DNA from: Prauserella muralis
GTDB lineage: Bacteria; Actinomycetota; Actinomycetes; Mycobacteriales; Pseudonocardiaceae
Length of the DNA stretch: 64,000 nt
Direction of reading: 5' to 3'
Assembly (NCBI RefSeq): GCF_003202285.1
Contig: NZ_MASW01000007.1
Coordinates: 1-64,000 of the forward strand
Under the pieces are notes generated by a model. That model saw only the letters and a program-made list of their open reading frames with translations. It had not been told where the DNA came from and did not search any database. Both the position numbers and the translations under genes were made by a program. Of this stretch, positions 31,093-40,019 are shown one piece after another (the first letter of the stretch is position 1; each line of letters opens with the position of its first letter).

Positions 31093-32532
31093 ATGCGAAA
31101 TCAGCTGTTCATCAACGGCGAGTGGCGTACCGGGCGTGCGGGCTGGTTCCCGACGCTCGACCCTGCCACCGGCAAGACCATCACCGAGGTCGCCCACGCC
31201 AGCCACGAGGACGTCGACGAGGCCGTCGCCGCCGCGGCGGCGGCCTTCACCGCACCGGAATGGGCCGCCATGCCGCCCAGCACGCGTGCGCGGCTCCTGA
31301 ATCGCCTCGCGGACCTGGTCGAGGCTCACGCCGACGAGCTCGCCCTGCTCGAGACCACCGACCAGGGACAGCCCCTCTCGGTCTCGGCCGGAATCGCCAT
31401 ACCCAACGTCGTCGAGCACCTGCGCTACTACGCCGGATGGGCCACCAAGATCACCGGCATCACCGCACCACTGTCCATACCGGACGTCGACTACCGGACG
31501 CGGCGGGAACCACTCGGCGTCTGTGCTCTCATCACCCCCTGGAACTTTCCGCTGACCATCCTGACGTGGAAGCTCGCGCCCGCCCTCGTCACCGGCAACA
31601 CGGTCGTGATCAAGCCCGCGGAACAGACGCCGCTGAGCACGGTGCGGCTGGTCGAGCTCGCCGCCGAAGCAGGCTTTCCGCCGGGCGTGCTCAACCTCGT
31701 CCTCGGCGGGCCGGAGATCGGGCAGGCGCTGGTCACCCACCCCAGGGTGGCCAAGGTCTCCTTCACCGGCTCCACCGAGGCCGGCCGTGAGATCGGCGCC
31801 GGCGCCGGGCGTGCACTCAAACGACTCTCCCTCGAACTCGGCGGGAAGACCCCCAGCATCGTGACCGCCGACGCCGACATCGACGCCGCCGTGGCGGGCA
31901 ACCTCATCGGCGGCACCGTGAACTCCGGGCAGGTTTGCGCCGCGTGCTCCCGCCTCTACGTCGACCACCGGAGAGCCGACGAGTTCGTCGACAAGCTCGC
32001 CCGTGCCGCCCGTTCGCTCAAGCTCGGCCCCGGCACCGACCCGGACACCCAGCTGGGTCCTCTCGTGTCGCAGGAGCACCTCGAACGGGTCGACTCGCTG
32101 GTGAGATCGGGTGTCACCGAAGGCGCCGAGCTCGTCACGGGCGGCGCCCGTGCCGACGGTGACCTCTCCGACGGCTACTTCTACGAGCCGACAGTGTTCA
32201 CCGGCGTCCGGCAGAACATGCGCATCGCCCGCGAAGAGATCTTCGGCCCGGTGCTGCCCGTGCTGCCCTACGAGTCGTCCGAGGACATCGCCGAACGGGC
32301 CAACGACTCGGACTTCGGCCTCGCCGCGGTGATCTGGTCCCGGGACATCACCACCGCGAACCGCCTCGCCGCGTCAGTCCGCGCGGGTACCGTCTACCTC
32401 AACATGCCGCCGATGCTCGACGCCGCCGCGGCGTGGGGCGGCACGAAGGCCTCGGGCATCGGCAGGGAGATGGGATGGGAAGCCATCCTCGCCTACACCG
32501 AGGTCAAGAGCATCTGGACAGCGCTGGCGTGA
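31093..32532 (+). CDS. NAD(P)-dependent aldehyde dehydrogenase
   Basis: Protein of 479 aa with ALITPWNFPLTILTWK, the Glu motif LELGGKTPSIV and the catalytic Cys in NSGQVCAACSR. It starts 17 bp after the flavin reductase, in the same operon. In styrene pathways the corresponding enzyme (StyD) oxidises phenylacetaldehyde to phenylacetate, and a similar role is possible here. No StyC-type epoxide isomerase is present. Phenylacetate or 4-hydroxyphenylacetate could connect to the neighbouring hpa operon. Confidence 0.9.
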   Translation: MRNQLFINGEWRTGRAGWFPTLDPATGKTITEVAHASHEDVDEAVAAAAAAFTAPEWAAMPPSTRARLLNRLADLVEAHADELALLETTDQGQPLSVSAGIAIPNVVEHLRYYAGWATKITGITAPLSIPDVDYRTRREPLGVCALITPWNFPLTILTWKLAPALVTGNTVVIKPAEQTPLSTVRLVELAAEAGFPPGVLNLVLGGPEIGQALVTHPRVAKVSFTGSTEAGREIGAGAGRALKRLSLELGGKTPSIVTADADIDAAVAGNLIGGTVNSGQVCAACSRLYVDHRRADEFVDKLARAARSLKLGPGTDPDTQLGPLVSQEHLERVDSLVRSGVTEGAELVTGGARADGDLSDGYFYEPTVFTGVRQNMRIAREEIFGPVLPVLPYESSEDIAERANDSDFGLAAVIWSRDITTANRLAASVRAGTVYLNMPPMLDAAAAWGGTKASGIGREMGWEAILAYTEVKSIWTALA

Positions 32533-32549
32533 CCACCCGGCCGCACCGA

Positions 32550-32634
32550 GCTCCCCAATGCGGCATTCGTAGCGTTGAACGCTACGAATGCCGCATTGGT
32601 GGCGCTGAACGCTACAAATGTGGCATTGGGGAGC
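32550..32634. repeat. REP-like three-arm inverted repeat, probable terminator
   Basis: Arm A (32555-32574) and arm B (32580-32599) are perfect 20-bp complements around a TTGAA loop. Arm C (32610-32634) is a diverged copy of arm B that also pairs with the extended arm A (32550-32574), with 3 mismatches in 25. Two alternative stems are therefore possible. The element lies between the aldehyde dehydrogenase and the convergent transporter, so bidirectional termination is likely. Its copied structure suggests a dispersed genomic repeat family. Confidence 0.7.
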
Positions 32635-32684
32635 CACCTGCCGCGGCAGGAGGACCGCGTCAGCTGCTCGTCGGCCCGGCAGGC

Positions 32685-34004
32685 TCAGCCGCGCTTCACT
32701 CGCGTGCGCCGGGTGAGGTGGGCCAGGCAGGCCAGGCACACCACGGCCATCACGGTCAGGTACGCGCTGATCGGCGTCGTCGAGTTCCAGGTGACGTACA
32801 ACGCGGTCGCCACGGTCGGGGCGAGCCCGCCGCCGAGGATGGAGCCGAGCTGGTAGCCCAGCGAGGCGCCGCTGTAGCGCACCTCGGCGGAGAACAGCTC
32901 CGCGAACAGCACCGCCAGGGGGCCGTAGACGATGGCCAGGAACACCGCGAGTCCGATGATCGCCACGAGGATCAGGGCCGGGCTGGCCGTGTTGACGAGC
33001 GGGAAGAGCGCGGCCGCCCAGACGATCTGGCCCGCCGAGCCGAACAGCAGCACCGGCCGCGCCCCGTAGCGGTCACACAGCAGGCACGCGATCGGGGTCA
33101 CCACCAGCCACACGGCGGATCCGGCCACGATGAACGCCAGGATCGTGCCGCGGTCCAGCTCGAGCACCGTGGTCGTGTACGACAGCAGGTACGCCATGAA
33201 GATGTAGCCGAGAGCGTTGTTTCCCGCGAACGCACCCGCCGCCACCAGCACCTGCTTGAGGTTCTTGCGCAGCACGACCAGGACCGGCAGCCGCTCCTGC
33301 CGGCCGGCCGCCTTCACCTCCTGGAACGCGGGGCTTTCCGCAATGGACAGCCGGATCACGAGTCCCACCGCCAGCAGGACGGCACTGGCCAGGAACGGCA
33401 CGCGCCAGCCCCAGCCTGCCATCGTCTCGGGCGACAGCGACGCCGTCATGACGAGGTAGACCAGGCTGGCGAGTACGAACCCGCCAGGAACACCCATCTG
33501 CGGGAAGCTGCCGTAGAACGTGCGCCGCCGCGGCGGCGCGTGCTCCACCGCCATGAGGACGGCGCCACCCCATTCGCCGCCGACGCCGACACCCTGCAGC
33601 AGGCGCAGCAGCACGAGCAGGATCGGCGCCCAGACCCCGATCGTGGCGTAGGTCGGCAGCAGCCCGATGCCGACCGTCGCGAGTCCCATCAGCATCAGCG
33701 ACGTGACGAGCATCGACTTGCGGCCGACCCGGTCTCCGAAATGGCCCATCACCACGCCACCGATCGGCCTCGCCAGGAACCCGACCGAGAAGGTGGCGAA
33801 CGAGGCCAGGGTGCCCGCCAAGGGCGAGAAGCCGGGAAAGAACTGCGGGCCGAACACCAGCGCCGCGGCCATGCCGTAGATGAAGTAGTCGTACCACTCG
33901 ACCGCGGTGCCGATGAAGCTGGCCATGGCGACCCGGATCGGCCGCACCGTGCGTTCCGAGGTTCGTCTGGTGGTGCCCTGGTGGGCATCGAGCGGGCTCA
34001 TCAT
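32685..34004 (-). CDS. MFS transporter, metabolite:H+ symporter (MHS) type
   Basis: Protein of 439 aa with 12 membrane segments and the MHS signatures EWYDYFIYG near the N-terminus, FGDRVGRKSMLV after TM2 and GVGVGGEWGGAVLMAVEHAP. This family takes up organic acids such as shikimate, citrate, dicarboxylates or protocatechuate-like compounds with protons. ATG 34004 follows AGGAG at a good spacing; the in-frame ATG at 34016 would place that site inside the gene. It diverges from a LysR regulator that may control it. Confidence 0.9.
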   Translation of the reverse strand: MMSPLDAHQGTTRRTSERTVRPIRVAMASFIGTAVEWYDYFIYGMAAALVFGPQFFPGFSPLAGTLASFATFSVGFLARPIGGVVMGHFGDRVGRKSMLVTSLMLMGLATVGIGLLPTYATIGVWAPILLVLLRLLQGVGVGGEWGGAVLMAVEHAPPRRRTFYGSFPQMGVPGGFVLASLVYLVMTASLSPETMAGWGWRVPFLASAVLLAVGLVIRLSIAESPAFQEVKAAGRQERLPVLVVLRKNLKQVLVAAGAFAGNNALGYIFMAYLLSYTTTVLELDRGTILAFIVAGSAVWLVVTPIACLLCDRYGARPVLLFGSAGQIVWAAALFPLVNTASPALILVAIIGLAVFLAIVYGPLAVLFAELFSAEVRYSGASLGYQLGSILGGGLAPTVATALYVTWNSTTPISAYLTVMAVVCLACLAHLTRRTRVKRG

Positions 34005-34057
34005 GTGTCTCCTCATCGTCGGGGAGCCGGTCGCGGGTTTACAGTGAGTCGCGCCCC

Positions 34058-34068
34058 TACCTCAGGTA
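34058..34068. promoter_or_regulatory. Palindrome in the transporter/LysR divergent promoter
   Basis: TACCT-C-AGGTA is a perfect short palindrome located 26 bp before the LysR GTG and 54 bp before the transporter ATG. LysR regulators usually bind a T-rich inverted repeat in this position. It is a candidate site only. Confidence 0.35.
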
Positions 34069-34093
34069 AAGAACAGAATTCCGGGAAGCAACC

Positions 34094-35023
34094 GTGGAAA
34101 AGCTGAGCAATCTCCCTGGCTTCTCGCTGCGGCAGCTGTGGTACTTCGTCGCCGCGGCCGAGGAAGGCACGATCAGCGCGGCCGCGAATCGCCTTCACGT
34201 GTCGCAGTCCGCAGTGTCCCTTGCGCTGGGCGAGCTGGAACGCGCGCTGAAGGTCCAGCTGTGCGTCAGGCGCAAGGCGCACGGCATCACGCTCACCCCG
34301 AGCGGAACCCAGGTGCTGCAGCAGGCCAGGGCCCTGCTGCGGCAGGCGGAGGACCTGGAGGAGACGAGCGCAGGCGACTCGGCGGACCTGGCGGGCAGGC
34401 TGGCGCTGGGCTGCTATCTCACGCTCGCGCCCACGGTGCTGCCCCGCCTGCTGCATGGCTTCGGGGCGCGATATCCGCGCGTGACGATCGACTTCACGGA
34501 GGGCACGCAGGACGCGTTGCAACGCCTGCTCCTCGCGGGCGAGCTCGACCTCGCCGTGCTCTACGACATGGAGATCCTCCCGGAGATCGCCCAGGTCCCG
34601 CTGTATCACCGGCGGCCACACGTGCTGCTGCCCGCCGACCACAGGCTGGCCGGCGAACCCGAGGTCGCGCTGCACGATCTGGCCGACGAGCCGATGGTGC
34701 TGCTCGACGCACCGCCGAGCTCGCACCACACGCTGCGGCTGTGCACGGACGCGGGCGTCAAACCGATGGTGCGCCACCGCACGAGCAGTTTCGAGACGGC
34801 TCGCGCGCTGGTCGGCCGTGGCCTCGGCTACGCCATGCTGATCCAGCGCCCGGCCAACGACCGCACCTACGAGGGACTGCCCGTGGTGTCCAAGTCGATC
34901 TCCGAGCTCTCCGGCTACGCGGTGTCGGTGCTGCTGGCCTGGCCGCGGCACACCCGGCTCACGCGGCGCTCGGCGGAGTTCGTCGCGTACTGCGAGGAGG
35001 TCTTCGCCGGTGAGTCGTCCTGA
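34094..35023 (+). CDS. LysR-family transcriptional regulator
   Basis: Protein of 309 aa from GTG 34094. The N-terminal helix-turn-helix (LRQLWYFVAAAEEGTISAAANRLHVSQSAVSLALGELERAL region, residues 12-60) is followed by a substrate-binding domain in two lobes (about 95-300). It is divergent from the MHS transporter, the typical layout for a LysR regulator and its target. The downstream esterase is convergent. Confidence 0.9.
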   Translation: MEKLSNLPGFSLRQLWYFVAAAEEGTISAAANRLHVSQSAVSLALGELERALKVQLCVRRKAHGITLTPSGTQVLQQARALLRQAEDLEETSAGDSADLAGRLALGCYLTLAPTVLPRLLHGFGARYPRVTIDFTEGTQDALQRLLLAGELDLAVLYDMEILPEIAQVPLYHRRPHVLLPADHRLAGEPEVALHDLADEPMVLLDAPPSSHHTLRLCTDAGVKPMVRHRTSSFETARALVGRGLGYAMLIQRPANDRTYEGLPVVSKSISELSGYAVSVLLAWPRHTRLTRRSAEFVAYCEEVFAGESS

Positions 35024-35067
35024 GCCGTGCCCCTGGCCTCACGCGCCGGACGCTCTCCCGCCGCTGG

Positions 35068-35880
35068 TCAGCGCTGGCCGGCCAGGTGGTCCGCGAAGAA
35101 CTCGGTGACCGGCGGGCGGGTCCCCGGGGCGCTGTGGCCGACGCCGGGGACCACGACCTTGCGAACCACGGTGCCGTGTCGTGCCAGGCTGTCGCCAAGG
35201 CGGTCGAGCTGTTCCGGCCGGCTGTGGCCGGAGTACCCCATGGCGGCCAGGTCGGCCCGGCCGTCGTCGTCGCCACCGACGACGAGCAGCACCGGCACCG
35301 TGGCCACCGCGCCGGGGTCCACGGTGATGCCGAACCGCTGGGCGGTGCCGCCGGTGCCCGCCGGCCAGGTGAAGGACTGATCCAGCAGCGTCACACTGCC
35401 CGGTGCGCTGACCGCGACGGCGCCGACCCGGTCCGGATGCAGATAGAGGAAGCGGTGGGCGAACTGCCCGCCGCCGGAGTGCCCGCACAGCAGCACGGTG
35501 TCGACCCGGGCGTTCCACCGGAGCCGGACCTGCTCGAGGATGTCGAGCACCACCAGGTCGAACCGGATGCCGTGGGCCTCGATCAGCTTGTAGTCGTGCA
35601 CGTCGTCCGGATCGTCGATGCCGGCCGGGAACAGCGGAGTCACGACGATGACGTTGTGTTGCTCGGCGAAGGGAATGAACCCTTCGCGCAGCTCGCCGAC
35701 GTTGCGCCCGGTGCCGTGCACGGCGACCATCACGGACGTCTCGCTGCCGGGGGTCCAGCGCTGCGGGACGTAGGCGCAGTAACTGCAGCGCGGCTCCCCC
35801 GGTGCGGCGAAGAAGGGCGTGCGCTTGGTGAGCAGGCGACGGCCGGGATGCGCCGCGGGCAGGTCCTCCACCCGGATCAC
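35068..35880 (-). CDS. Alpha/beta hydrolase (PHB-depolymerase-like esterase)
   Basis: Protein of 270 aa. The nucleophile elbow LCGHSGGGQFAH (Ser), the oxyanion segment MVAVHGTGRN and a C-terminal GVGHSAPG His support a serine esterase; the acid residue is likely the Asp in VVGGDDDGR. No signal peptide is seen, so it should act in the cytoplasm. GTG 35880 overlaps the PrpD-like stop by 4 bp, making it the last gene of the six-gene operon starting at 41318. The substrate is unknown. Confidence 0.82.
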   Translation of the reverse strand: MIRVEDLPAAHPGRRLLTKRTPFFAAPGEPRCSYCAYVPQRWTPGSETSVMVAVHGTGRNVGELREGFIPFAEQHNVIVVTPLFPAGIDDPDDVHDYKLIEAHGIRFDLVVLDILEQVRLRWNARVDTVLLCGHSGGGQFAHRFLYLHPDRVGAVAVSAPGSVTLLDQSFTWPAGTGGTAQRFGITVDPGAVATVPVLLVVGGDDDGRADLAAMGYSGHSRPEQLDRLGDSLARHGTVVRKVVVPGVGHSAPGTRPPVTEFFADHLAGQR

Positions 35881-37334
35881 AGGCCCTCCCTGGTGGCGTC
35901 CTCGCCGTCGACGGCGAGGACGCCGGTGAGCGCGGAGACCGTCGCCGCGCGGTCGATGGTCCAGATCGCGTCGAGCATCCGCCGGCACCGTCGCTCCGAG
36001 GCCAGCGGCCGCACCAGTGTCGTGAACTTCTCCTCGAACTGCTCGTCGGTCATCGGCGTCCGGCGGCCGCCCGGCGCGTCGCGGACCTCCCGGACGAACT
36101 CCTCACCCGAGGCGAGCCTGACGGTGACCCGGTTGGGGATGCGCTCCGGCAACATCGCGGTGAGGGCCGGGTCCTCGCGCACCTCGACCCGGTCCAGCAA
36201 CGCGCCGACCACAGGGTCGGCGAGCGCGTCCGGGTCGTAGGAGGACGGCGTCAGCGTCCCGTCGACGAGTACGCGCGCCACGGTGTACGGGAGGCTGTGG
36301 TCGGCGGTCTCGCGAGTGGACGGACGCCACTTCTCCGGGTCCTTGCCCAGGATCGTCCAGCCGATGTCGGTGGTGTCGACGACGATGCGTTCGACGGCGC
36401 GGAGATCCGGGATCCGCTCGCGCACGGCGAGTGCCGCCCACACCGCCGTCTGCATCTCGCCGTTGGTGGGCAGGAGTTTGGTCAGCGTCCTGCACACGGC
36501 GTAGGTGCTGCCGGCGGTCCGCGGGAACGTCGGCGGCTCCAGGGTGAAGGAGCCGCTCACCTGCCGCATGAACCCCATCTCGCCCTCGAAGATCGGCGCG
36601 GGGCCGGTGAAGCCCTCCCGAGCCAGCCAGGCGGCGAACACGCCGTTGCGGGCGGCGTTCGGCGCCGAGGAGCTCTTCCACGCGGACAGCTGTCCTGCCC
36701 TGACCTGGCGCAGCGCGATGTGGCCGTTCAGGGCGATGTTCACCGCCTGGGCCAGCTGCCGCGCGTCGAGGCCCATGAGCGTGCCCGCGGCGAGGGCCGC
36801 CGAGACGAGCACGTAGTTCGCGTGGTCCCACCCGCGGCGGTAGAGGTTCGCGGCGTCCTGCAACCGCACCTGCACCTCGTAGGCGAGCGCGATCGCCGTG
36901 ACGAGGTCGCGCCCCGAGCGCCCCTCGGCCTCGGCCACCGCCAGGCAGGCCGGGATGTTGTCACTGGGGTGCCCGGGCTCCAGGCCGAGGTAGCCGTCGT
37001 TGAAGTCCAGGTGCCGCACCATGGTTCCGTTGACGAATGCGGCGACGTCGGCGGTGGTGGAGTCGTCCGTGCCCAGCACCGTGGACGGCCCCGGCGGGAG
37101 GGCACGGGCGAGCCGCCGCGCTGCCCGGCTCGGCTCGGCGGTCAAGGCTCCGAGCCCGCAGCCGAGGGTGTCGACCAGGCGCTGGCGGACGGTGTGCACG
37201 GCGTGGTCGCCGAGGTCGGTGAAGCGCAGCGCCGCCGCCCAGGAGCCGAGGTCGTCAGCGATCGCCACGATCGGCACCGCCTCGCTGCGGGGCGACCCGG
37301 AGGCGCGCGAGCGGGACGTGGTGCTGACCCGCAT
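35877..37334 (-). CDS. MmgE/PrpD-family dehydratase
   Basis: Protein of up to 485 aa in the 2-methylcitrate dehydratase/iminodisuccinate epimerase/cis-aconitate decarboxylase superfamily. Typical segments are VRQRLVDTLGCGLGA, FVNGTMVRHLDFND, PSDNIPACLAVAEAEG, NGVFAAWLAREGFTGP and SLPYTVARVL. The family handles di- and tricarboxylic acids. The first 80 bp overlap the DUF4387 gene; GTG 37277 (overlap 23 bp) would remove a basic, poorly conserved-looking stretch and is an equally plausible start. It does not sit with methylcitrate synthase here, so methylcitrate is not its evident substrate. Confidence 0.85.
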   Translation of the reverse strand: MRVSTTSRSRASGSPRSEAVPIVAIADDLGSWAAALRFTDLGDHAVHTVRQRLVDTLGCGLGALTAEPSRAARRLARALPPGPSTVLGTDDSTTADVAAFVNGTMVRHLDFNDGYLGLEPGHPSDNIPACLAVAEAEGRSGRDLVTAIALAYEVQVRLQDAANLYRRGWDHANYVLVSAALAAGTLMGLDARQLAQAVNIALNGHIALRQVRAGQLSAWKSSSAPNAARNGVFAAWLAREGFTGPAPIFEGEMGFMRQVSGSFTLEPPTFPRTAGSTYAVCRTLTKLLPTNGEMQTAVWAALAVRERIPDLRAVERIVVDTTDIGWTILGKDPEKWRPSTRETADHSLPYTVARVLVDGTLTPSSYDPDALADPVVGALLDRVEVREDPALTAMLPERIPNRVTVRLASGEEFVREVRDAPGGRRTPMTDEQFEEKFTTLVRPLASERRCRRMLDAIWTIDRAATVSALTGVLAVDGEDATREGL

Positions 37335-37614
37335 GCATGTCCCGGTCCCGCAGCGATCCCTGACTCAGCCTGCGGGGGAAGGAGATCTTCACGACGTTCA
37401 GCGACGGGATCCGAAAGATCTGGACCGTGCTCTCCTCGACCCGGTACAGCCGCGCGACGGTCCGCTCGTTGAGGAACGACTCGTCGGCGACCATCCGGTA
37501 GCCTTCGGCGTCGCGCAGGAAGACCTCCATGGTGACCCAGAACGGGCCTGCGTTCTTGGACCGGACCTCGTGGGCGAGATCCGCCAGCGTGGGGCCGGTC
37601 GTGCTGTCAGTCAT
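37255..37614 (-). CDS. DUF4387 domain protein, partner of AtuA-like protein
   Basis: Protein of 119 aa of unknown function (LADLAHEVRSKNAGPFWVTMEVFL and RIPSLNVVKISFPR are family features). It nearly always accompanies an AtuA-like/DUF1446 protein, sometimes as one fused protein, and here overlaps that gene by 4 bp. The two probably form one enzyme. Residues after about 80 look less typical and overlap the next gene. Confidence 0.8.
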   Translation of the reverse strand: MTDSTTGPTLADLAHEVRSKNAGPFWVTMEVFLRDAEGYRMVADESFLNERTVARLYRVEESTVQIFRIPSLNVVKISFPRRLSQGSLRDRDMHAGQHHVPLARLRVAPQRGGADRGDR

Positions 37615-38987
37615 CGGTCTTCCCCCATCTCCATCCGGAACAGGCTCGTCGGGCTGTCGCAGTCGACCACGTGGTTGAGCACGAACTCGTACGCTGCGCC
37701 GCGCTCGACCTCGGCAGGCGAGGACGCGAAGGCCAGGCTGGGCAGGTAGTCCATGCCCGGCGTCGGCAGGTGCAGCAGCAGCGGGTTGGCGACCTTGGCC
37801 ACGGCGGTGGCCGTCGCCTGGTCCGGCGCGTTGACGAGCAGCATCACCCCCACCTCACGCGGCGGCCCACTCTCGGGCTCCAGCTCGTCCAGCACCGCGT
37901 TGTGACCGTAGAGGCGCAGGTCGAAGGCGTACTCGTCCGGCAGGAGACCCAGCGTCTGCTCCACCCGCTGCGTAATGATCGTGCGCATCAGCTCCGCCCA
38001 GGCGTCGATGTCGGCGAGGATCAGCGGGTCCCGGATCGCCGAGAACGACAGGGTCTCGTAGCCGGTGATCCGCGCACCCTCCAGCTTGACCGTGTACTGG
38101 TCGGCGACATGGAACCGCGAGCCCTCGACCCGCACGATCCGGTCGTCGACCGCGGTGTAGCGCGCGTCCCGGACGTCGAGGGTGCCGTCGGGCTCGCGCA
38201 TCTCGAACGGGTTCGCGGTCTCGTAGAGCATGTGCGCGGCCACCGAGATGGGCGTGCACGACACCGTGGGGTCGAGCGGCTCGATGGTGAAGCCACCGGC
38301 GTCGATGGTGGCCAGGACGCCCCCGGCGCGCGGGTCGGTGGTGCACTGACCGCCGCACTCGACGATCTTGGCGGCGTGCCAGGTGGGCCCGGCGGGCATC
38401 CCCTGCATCAGGGGGTAGGCCGCCGCCACGGCCGTGTCGGTAGCGCGGCCCGCGAACACCACCTGTGCGCCTGCCCGGAGGGCCTCGACGATCGGTTCGT
38501 GGCCCATCGCGCCGACGATGTGGGTGCAGCTTTCGAGGGTCTCGGCCCGCAGCTCCCCCAGCGGTGGCAGGGGGTGGATCCGGCCCGCGTTGAGGTGCTC
38601 CTTCAACTCGGCCGCGTTCTGCTCGCTGTAGATCCTCGCGACCGGAAGGTCGAGACCTTCCTCCGCCATGACCTCGGCGGCGATCCCGGCGACCCAGTCG
38701 ACGCCGCTGTCGGTCCCGCTCGTGCCGCACGAGCCCACGATCACCGGTATCCCCGCCTCGGCGGCGGCCGTCAACAGGCTGCGCAGGTCGCGGGCGACGG
38801 CCTTGGCCGTGGTCTTGGGCGTCGCGGAGCCGAGGTAGTAGGGACCGGAGTCCGTGGATCCTCCGTCGATGCTGATGACGTCGGCCCCCAGCGCGATGCC
38901 GCGTTCGACCGTCGCGTGGTCCCAGCCCGCGCCGAGCATGCCGCTCGGCGTCAGCACTCGCACGGACGTCACCGGTTCGTTGTCCAT
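37611..38987 (-). CDS. AtuA-like (DUF1446) protein
   Basis: Protein of 458 aa related to AtuA from acyclic terpene degradation. Recognisable parts are the N-terminal TPSGMLGAGWD, the glycine-rich ISIDGGSTDSGPYYLG, IVGSCGTSGTDSGVDW and VVFAGRATDTAVAA. The biochemical reaction of the family is not established to my knowledge. ATG 38987 has GAGG at a good spacing, while ATG 38996 overlaps the previous stop. Neighbours (2-hydroxyacid dehydrogenase, PrpD-like enzyme, MFS transporter) suggest a role in organic-acid breakdown rather than terpenes. Confidence 0.85.
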   Translation of the reverse strand: MDNEPVTSVRVLTPSGMLGAGWDHATVERGIALGADVISIDGGSTDSGPYYLGSATPKTTAKAVARDLRSLLTAAAEAGIPVIVGSCGTSGTDSGVDWVAGIAAEVMAEEGLDLPVARIYSEQNAAELKEHLNAGRIHPLPPLGELRAETLESCTHIVGAMGHEPIVEALRAGAQVVFAGRATDTAVAAAYPLMQGMPAGPTWHAAKIVECGGQCTTDPRAGGVLATIDAGGFTIEPLDPTVSCTPISVAAHMLYETANPFEMREPDGTLDVRDARYTAVDDRIVRVEGSRFHVADQYTVKLEGARITGYETLSFSAIRDPLILADIDAWAELMRTIITQRVEQTLGLLPDEYAFDLRLYGHNAVLDELEPESGPPREVGVMLLVNAPDQATATAVAKVANPLLLHLPTPGMDYLPSLAFASSPAEVERGAAYEFVLNHVVDCDSPTSLFRMEMGEDR

Positions 38988-38992
38988 GTTCC

Positions 38993-39964
38993 TCATTTCT
39001 TTCCCTCGGGGATCAGCTCGGCGTTGACCGCGAACCGGGCCCGGCCCTCCAGCGCGGCCACCAGTTCCTCGGCTCCGTGGCGGCCCGCCGCGGCCCGCGC
39101 CTCGGCGGTCTGTCCGGCCAGGTGGGAGTAGACGACGATGCCGTCCACGTCGCGGAGCGGGCTGCCGGGCGGAAGCGGCTCCTCGCGTACGACGTCCAGC
39201 GCGGCGCCCGCGATCCGCCCCTCCCGTACGGCCGCGACGAGCGCCGCCTCGTCCACGATGGGTCCGCGTGCGGTGTTGACCAGCAGCGCGGTCGGCTTCA
39301 TCCGGGTGAACGCCGCCGCGTCCAGCAGGCCCCGGGTCCGGTCCGTGAGTGCCGTGTGGATCGAGACGTAGTCGGAGGTGGCCAGCAGCTCGGGCAGTTC
39401 CACGAAGCGCACCGCGGGGTCGCGGCGCAGCCGCGGCGGCACGCCGGTGGTACAGATCACGGTCATGCCGAACGCGCGGGCCAGTGGGACCACCGCCCGC
39501 GCCGAGGCCCCGTAGCCGATGAGCCCGAGCGTGGCACCGCGCAGTTCGTGCCCGTCCTCGCGGGGCCAGGATCCCTGCGCCACACCCCGCGCGGACTGCA
39601 CCAGTCGCCGGGCCCCCGCGAGCAGCAGACCGAGGGTGTACTCGGCCACGGCGTTGGCGTTGATGCCGGGCAGGTTGCTCACGGTGATCCCGAGCCGGGC
39701 CGCGGCGGCGACGTCGATGGAGTCGTAGCCCACGCCCGTCCGCACGATGACGCGCAGGTGCGGTGCGCGGGCGAGGACGTCGGCCGTGAACGGTTCGTTG
39801 GCCACCAGGGCGGCGTCGATCCCGGCGAGCGCCGCCACGAGCTGCTCGGGATCGCGCCTGCCGACCAGGGGCAGGTGCACGGTCTCCAGGCCGGCGCCTC
39901 GCAGGAACCGGTCGACGTCGTCGCCTGGGTGAAGGTAGTCCGTCGTGATCAGAACGCGAGGCAC
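38993..39964 (-). CDS. D-isomer-specific 2-hydroxyacid dehydrogenase
   Basis: Protein of 323 aa with Rossmann motif GLIGYGASARAVVPLA (about 140-155) and catalytic Arg (LVNTARGPIVDE), Glu and His (YSHLAGQT near 282) positions. It interconverts a 2-oxo acid and its D-2-hydroxy acid with NAD(P)H, similar to phosphoglycerate dehydrogenase or hydroxypyruvate reductase. GTG 39964 is the start that gives the standard N-terminus (VLITTDYLHPGDDV). It is the second gene in the GntR-controlled operon. Confidence 0.9.
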   Translation of the reverse strand: MPRVLITTDYLHPGDDVDRFLRGAGLETVHLPLVGRRDPEQLVAALAGIDAALVANEPFTADVLARAPHLRVIVRTGVGYDSIDVAAAARLGITVSNLPGINANAVAEYTLGLLLAGARRLVQSARGVAQGSWPREDGHELRGATLGLIGYGASARAVVPLARAFGMTVICTTGVPPRLRRDPAVRFVELPELLATSDYVSIHTALTDRTRGLLDAAAFTRMKPTALLVNTARGPIVDEAALVAAVREGRIAGAALDVVREEPLPPGSPLRDVDGIVVYSHLAGQTAEARAAAGRHGAEELVAALEGRARFAVNAELIPEGKK

Positions 39965-40019
39965 GGGTTTCCTTCGGTGGACGGTGCGAAGCGGTCGGGC
40001 CTGATGCGGGCGAGCGTCC

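Noticed and set aside
32550-32634. CRISPR array or insertion-sequence end
   Set aside because: Only three arms with very short loops and no spacers, no transposase and no target-site duplication were seen.
35877-37334. Methylcitrate cycle (prpD) locus
   Set aside because: No methylcitrate synthase or methylisocitrate lyase is adjacent; the neighbours are AtuA-like and DUF4387 proteins.
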